Part shown: positions 60,880 to 64,000 of the stretch, piece after piece
How positions within the stretch are numbered: the stretch's first letter is position 1
Layout of the letters: each line of letters opens with the position of its first letter
Source: Hymenobacter pini
GTDB taxonomy: Bacteria; Bacteroidota; Bacteroidia; Cytophagales; Hymenobacteraceae
Direction: 5' to 3'
DNA: 64,000 nt
NCBI RefSeq assembly: GCF_020421205.1
Contig: NZ_JAIZZH010000002.1
Span: 434,001-498,000 of the forward strand
Made by a program: the position numbers and the translations under genes
Notes under the pieces: generated by a model
What the model was told of the DNA's origin: nothing
Seen by the model: the letters and a program-made list of their open reading frames with translations, nothing else
Databases searched by the model: none

Positions 60880-62163
60880 ATGCAGTACGCTTCTCCCCTC
60901 CGGATTTTCAAGTTTGGCGGTGCCTCCGTGAAGGACGCCGTTGCTATTCGCAACTTGGTTGCCATTGTGCAGGCTCATGGGCAGGGTGGCCAGCTGCTAG
61001 TGGTGGTGTCGGCCATGGGCAAGACGACCAACGCTCTGGAAGAACTATTTCAGCTCGCCCACGCCGGTCAGGACTATACCGAGCCGCTGAACCGCCTGCG
61101 GGAATTTCATTTGCAGGTAGCCGCCGAGCTGGGCGTAACCGACAGCACGGTGGGCACCCCAGCCTTGGGGGAGCTGTTGGAACAGCTGCAAGACCGCCTT
61201 TCTACCCTGCAGCCCGGTGATTTTGATAAGCAGTACGACCAGATCGTCAGCTTTGGCGAGCTGCTGGCCACGCGCATTGTGGCTCGGGCGCTGCAGGCCC
61301 AGTGGCTGGATTGCCGCTCCCTCATCCGCACCGACCATACCTGGCGGGAAGGCCGCGTGGCCTGGGCTACCACGGAGCGGCAGCTCCGGGCGGTACTGCC
61401 CGAGCAGCTGGCTCACGGGCCGGTAGTCACGCAAGGCTTTTTGGGTGGCACTTCCAGCGGTCAGACTACCACCCTGGGCCGGGAGGGCTCCGACTACACC
61501 GCCGCCATTTTTGCCTATTGCCTGGAAGCGGAGTCCGTGACCATCTGGAAGGATGTGGCGGGCCTGCTCAACGCCGACCCCAAGATTTTCCCGGACACAG
61601 TACGCTACCCAGAAATCAGCTACCAGGAAACCATTGAAATGGCGTACTACGGGGCCTCGGTCATCCACCCCAAAACCATTAAACCATTGGCTGTAAAGCA
61701 CATTCCACTGCTGGTAAAGTCGTTTGTGGACCCTACGGCCGAGGGTACCATCATTCACGACTGCCGGCACGGGCTGCTGGTGCCGGCTTTCATTCGCAAA
61801 ACGGGGCAATGCTTGGTATCCTTTGAGTCCAAGGACCTGACGTTTATTTCGGAGGAAAACCTGGAGGTGATTTTTGGGGCGCTGGCCCAAGTGCGGCTTA
61901 AAATTCATCTGATGCAAAATTCCGCCATCAGTTTCTCCGTGTGCACCGATTTTTCGGCTTACCGTCTCGATAAGCTGCTGGGCCTGCTGCGCGACCAGTT
62001 TACCATCCACTACAACACGGGCCTGGAGCTGTATACCATCAAAAACTACGACGCCGCCAGCATTCAGCGTCTGACGGAGAACCGGGAGCTGCTGCTGGAA
62101 CAGCGCACCCGCCAGACCTTCCAGTTTGTGTGCCGGGGCGAAGTGAATGAGTTTGTGAAGTAA
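60880..62163 (+). CDS. lysC: Aspartate kinase
   Basis: 427 aa, monofunctional. KFGGASVKDAVAIRN, VVVSAMGKTTN, TQGFLGGTSSGQTTTLGREGSDYTAAIFAY (kinase core), then ACT-like repeats (CLVSFESKDLTFISEENLEVIFGAL). Makes aspartyl phosphate for lysine, threonine and methionine synthesis. Confidence 0.94.
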   Translation: MQYASPLRIFKFGGASVKDAVAIRNLVAIVQAHGQGGQLLVVVSAMGKTTNALEELFQLAHAGQDYTEPLNRLREFHLQVAAELGVTDSTVGTPALGELLEQLQDRLSTLQPGDFDKQYDQIVSFGELLATRIVARALQAQWLDCRSLIRTDHTWREGRVAWATTERQLRAVLPEQLAHGPVVTQGFLGGTSSGQTTTLGREGSDYTAAIFAYCLEAESVTIWKDVAGLLNADPKIFPDTVRYPEISYQETIEMAYYGASVIHPKTIKPLAVKHIPLLVKSFVDPTAEGTIIHDCRHGLLVPAFIRKTGQCLVSFESKDLTFISEENLEVIFGALAQVRLKIHLMQNSAISFSVCTDFSAYRLDKLLGLLRDQFTIHYNTGLELYTIKNYDAASIQRLTENRELLLEQRTRQTFQFVCRGEVNEFVK

Positions 62164-62307
62164 GCTTATTGAGCTACCGGGCCGCAAGCCAGCGGCGTAC
62201 CCCGAAGGCGCAATGTAATAGCCCGCTTTCTACCGGAAAGAGGTTTATGGTGGCTGGAAGAGCTGGAGCCGGATGAAACATTTTTTCCCGGCCTTGGCTT
62301 ATAGCCC

Positions 62308-62315
62308 TATCTTTG
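62308..62315 (+). promoter_or_regulatory. -7 box (TATCTTTG) of the Fur-family gene
   Basis: Exact match ending 19 nt before the GTG at 62335. Confidence 0.5.
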
Positions 62316-62334
62316 CGGAGAATTTTTCTTACCT

Positions 62335-62787
62335 GTGAGCTTTTCCTCTGATCATTCGCACTCACACCCGACGCCGCAGCAACTGCGCGAACGGCTGGCT
62401 GCGGCCGGGCTACGGGCCACCCAGCAGCGCCTCCTGATTCTGGAGAGCTTGGTGGTGCTGCCCGGCCACCCCACCGCCGAGCAGGTGCACCGTCGCGTAA
62501 CGGAGCAGGCTCCTTCCCTGTCGCTGGGCACGGTGTATAAAACGCTGGATTCGTTTGTGGCGGCGGGCCTCACCAAGCGGGTGGCCTCCGCCGAGGGCTC
62601 CTCACGCCGCTACGATGCCGACTGCACTGAGCACCACCACCTGTTCTGCACCGATACGCAGGAAATCATTGACTACTGCGACCCGCAGCTGGACGCCATC
62701 ATTCGGGAGTTTTTTGCCACCAAGGGCCTGACGGGGTTTCAGCCCCATTCCTTTTCCCTGCACATCACGGGCAGCAAAGTTGGGTAA
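62335..62787 (+). CDS. Fur-family regulator, PerR-like
   Basis: 150 aa from GTG 62335. Winged helix (LRATQQRLLILESLVVLPGHPTAEQVHRRV, LSLGTVYKTLDSFVAAGL), metal site residues RRYD and HHH (100-102). The structural-zinc CxxC is missing (FCTDTQEIIDYC: Cys105 followed by Thr-Asp-Thr). The downstream peroxiredoxin gene, 97 bases away on the same strand, suggests peroxide control. Confidence 0.85.
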   Translation: MSFSSDHSHSHPTPQQLRERLAAAGLRATQQRLLILESLVVLPGHPTAEQVHRRVTEQAPSLSLGTVYKTLDSFVAAGLTKRVASAEGSSRRYDADCTEHHHLFCTDTQEIIDYCDPQLDAIIREFFATKGLTGFQPHSFSLHITGSKVG

Positions 62788-62884
62788 ATCCCAGGGCTAC
62801 CTGCGCCAAGCGTAGCGTGCGAGCCGACTTCTTCCCGGCCTGTTGATTCCATTCCTTTCATTCTATCACCTTTTTCACAAACTC

Positions 62885-63523
62885 ATGGCAGTTCTTGTAG
62901 GTAAACGTGCTCCTTCTTTCAAAGCTACCGCCGTTATCGACGGCGAATTCGAGGAGGATTTCTCCCTCGACCGGTACTTGGGCAAGAAGCACGTTATCTT
63001 CTATTTCTACCCCGCCGACTTCACCTTCGTGTGCCCCACCGAAATCATTGCTTTCCAGGAGCGCCTAGCTGATTTCGAGGCCAAAGGTGTAGCCATCGTG
63101 GGCTGCTCCACGGATACGCACTTCTCGCACTTTGCCTGGTTACAAACCCCGCGCGACAACGGTGGTATTCAGGGCGTAACCTACCCGCTGGTGGCCGATG
63201 CTACCAAAACTATTGCGGCCAACTACGACGTGCTGGGCGGCCACTACGACTACAACGAGGCTGGCGAAATGACCTTCGTAGGCTCGCCCCTGGCCTATCG
63301 CGGCCTGTTCCTTATTGACAAAGACGGCATTGTGCGTCACCAAGTGGTAAACGACGGTCCGCTGGGCCGCAGCATCGACGAAGCCATGCGCATGGTGGAC
63401 GCGCTGCAGTACTTTGAAGTAAAAGGCGAAGTATGCCCCGCCAACTGGGAAGAAGGCAAAGAGGCCATGTCGGCCACCCGCGAAGGCGTTGCCAATTACC
63501 TCGGTAAGCACGCTGCTCACTAG
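62885..63523 (+). CDS. Typical 2-Cys peroxiredoxin (AhpC/Prx1 type)
   Basis: 212 aa. Peroxidatic Cys50 in FVCPTE and resolving Cys184 in EVCPANWEEG, as in Prx1-type enzymes. Removes H2O2 and organic peroxides with a thioredoxin-type reductant. Downstream of the Fur/PerR-like gene; terminator follows. Confidence 0.95.
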   Translation: MAVLVGKRAPSFKATAVIDGEFEEDFSLDRYLGKKHVIFYFYPADFTFVCPTEIIAFQERLADFEAKGVAIVGCSTDTHFSHFAWLQTPRDNGGIQGVTYPLVADATKTIAANYDVLGGHYDYNEAGEMTFVGSPLAYRGLFLIDKDGIVRHQVVNDGPLGRSIDEAMRMVDALQYFEVKGEVCPANWEEGKEAMSATREGVANYLGKHAAH

Positions 63524-63543
63524 TAGTAGCACATTGCACGTGT

Positions 63544-63578
63544 AAAAAGGCTCCGTCGGTTTTCGGCGGGGCCTTTTT
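63544..63578 (+). terminator. Terminator after the peroxiredoxin gene
   Basis: AAAAAGGC (63544-63551) pairs with GCCTTTTT (63571-63578), with an imperfect GC-rich inner stem, ending in a T run. Confidence 0.7.
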
Positions 63579-63600
63579 AGTTGGCTGCGGGCAAAACGCC

Positions 63601-63608
63601 TATTTTTG
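63601..63608 (+). promoter_or_regulatory. -7 box (TATTTTTG) of waaA
   Basis: Exact TAnnTTTG match, 24 nt before GTG 63633. Confidence 0.4.
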
Positions 63609-63632
63609 CGGTTTGCTACTGTTTCTTTGACC

Positions 63633-64000
63633 GTGGGCCTGCCTCCGGCAGGTTACGCGCCACAACCTAAGCATCACCTCTTGCGCTTTCTATATTCCGT
63701 AGGCCTATACCTGTACGCACTGCTGCTGCGGCTGGTAGCGCCGTTTGTGCCCAAAGCCGCCCAGTGGACGGCCGGGCGCCGCGGCCTACTGGAGCACATT
63801 CGGGCCGCTGTGCGCGCAGAAACGGCCCCGTTGGTGTGGTTCCATTGTGCTTCGCTGGGCGAGTTTGAGCAGGGCCGGCCACTCATGGAGGCCTACGCGG
63901 CCCGCTACCCTAAGCACAAAATCGTACTCACGTTTTTTTCGCCCTCCGGCTACGAGGTGCGCAAAAACTGGCCGGGAGCGGCGTACGTGTTTTACCTGCC
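63633..64000 (+). CDS. waaA: 3-deoxy-D-manno-octulosonate (Kdo) transferase WaaA/KdtA, 5' part only
   Basis: Cut by the window end. In frame from GTG 63633 (TTG 63681 is the alternative) it reads an N-terminal membrane helix (FLYSVGLYLYALLLRLVAP), then VWFHCASLGEFEQGRPLMEA and LTFFSPSGYEVRKNWPG, hallmarks of the Kdo transferase that attaches Kdo to lipid A. About 122 of an expected 400-plus residues are visible. Confidence 0.9.
   Translation, partial: MGLPPAGYAPQPKHHLLRFLYSVGLYLYALLLRLVAPFVPKAAQWTAGRRGLLEHIRAAVRAETAPLVWFHCASLGEFEQGRPLMEAYAARYPKHKIVLTFFSPSGYEVRKNWPGAAYVFYL

Noticed and set aside
1..64000. rRNA, tRNA or tmRNA genes
   Set aside because: No stretch with the conserved tRNA T-loop plus CCA-end geometry or rRNA core sequence was found by eye; short GGTTCGA words occur only inside coding sequence.
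1..64000. Insertion sequences, prophage or integrative elements
   Set aside because: No transposase, integrase or phage structural gene is recognisable, and no terminal repeats with target duplications were found.
1..64000. Classical -33 TTTG elements for each -7 box
   Set aside because: At the standard spacing I found no consistent TTTG, so only the -7 boxes were annotated.

Overview
The window looks like chromosomal DNA of a GC-rich Bacteroidota, most likely the Hymenobacter/Hymenobacteraceae branch of Cytophagales. Supporting signs are the TAnnTTTG-type -7 promoter boxes, the lack of Shine-Dalgarno sequences, a PorT-type type IX secretion protein next to UbiE, an S46 dipeptidyl-peptidase, a PA2169-family four-helix protein, a saccharopine-dehydrogenase-family enzyme, an OmpA/PD40/TPR envelope protein, and repeated 'gtcattccgagcgaagcgaggaatct' palindromes between genes. 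I see no rRNA, tRNA, CRISPR array, phage or insertion sequence. The species assignment is inference.

Layout. 0-2 kb: a tiny lipoprotein and an XRE regulator set in unusually AT-rich DNA. 2-8.2 kb: L,D-transpeptidase, M1 aminopeptidase, then a cyanophycinase convergent with an isoaspartyl peptidase. 8.4-24 kb: mixed housekeeping and accessory genes: a DUF3127 protein with an SSB-like tail, an LRR-kinase, dehydrogenases, an AlbA_2 protein, DinB, YdcF, DUF1232, an S46 peptidase, a JAMM-like unknown, an amidohydrolase, a glycosyltransferase, DUF1571+LysM, a dienoyl-CoA reductase-like enzyme, an EF-Tu-domain-III-like protein and a BaiN/HI0933 flavoprotein. 25.5-31.6 kb: two large low-complexity Tyr/Arg/Gly/Asn/Ser/Asp-rich proteins surrounding a DEAD-box RNA helicase with a 100-residue RGG tail, with a cold-shock protein and a PA2169 protein alongside. 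31.8-44.2 kb: thioesterase, SPFH-like lipoprotein, AddA-like and AddB-like recombination nuclease subunits with unrelated genes between them, and a transporter. 44.2-52.6 kb: deaminases, MscS, ClC, RNase HI, TrmN6, a saccharopine-dehydrogenase-family enzyme, a hydrolase. 52.6-64 kb: SDR, the UbiE-PorT pair, an OmpA-family protein, EngB, TonB-like, DUF5606, FBPase, aspartokinase, Fur/PerR-like plus peroxiredoxin, and the start of WaaA.

The most interesting region is 25.5-31.6 kb. Two paralogous, almost hydrophobic-free proteins (the shorter has no Lys, Ile, Val or Cys and about 12 percent Tyr) flank an RGG-tailed DEAD-box helicase and sit beside CspA. That is the composition logic of eukaryotic RNP-granule proteins in a bacterial locus; a condensate or cold/desiccation-stress role is inference. 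A second non-obvious pattern is word-like repeats (aataacgaac..., ctaacagcc...) inserted in frame into linkers of both AddA and AddB, resembling palindromic word repeats in nearby intergenic DNA. A third is a set of genes whose TAnnTTTG box lies only 4-7 nt before the start codon, predicting leaderless mRNAs.
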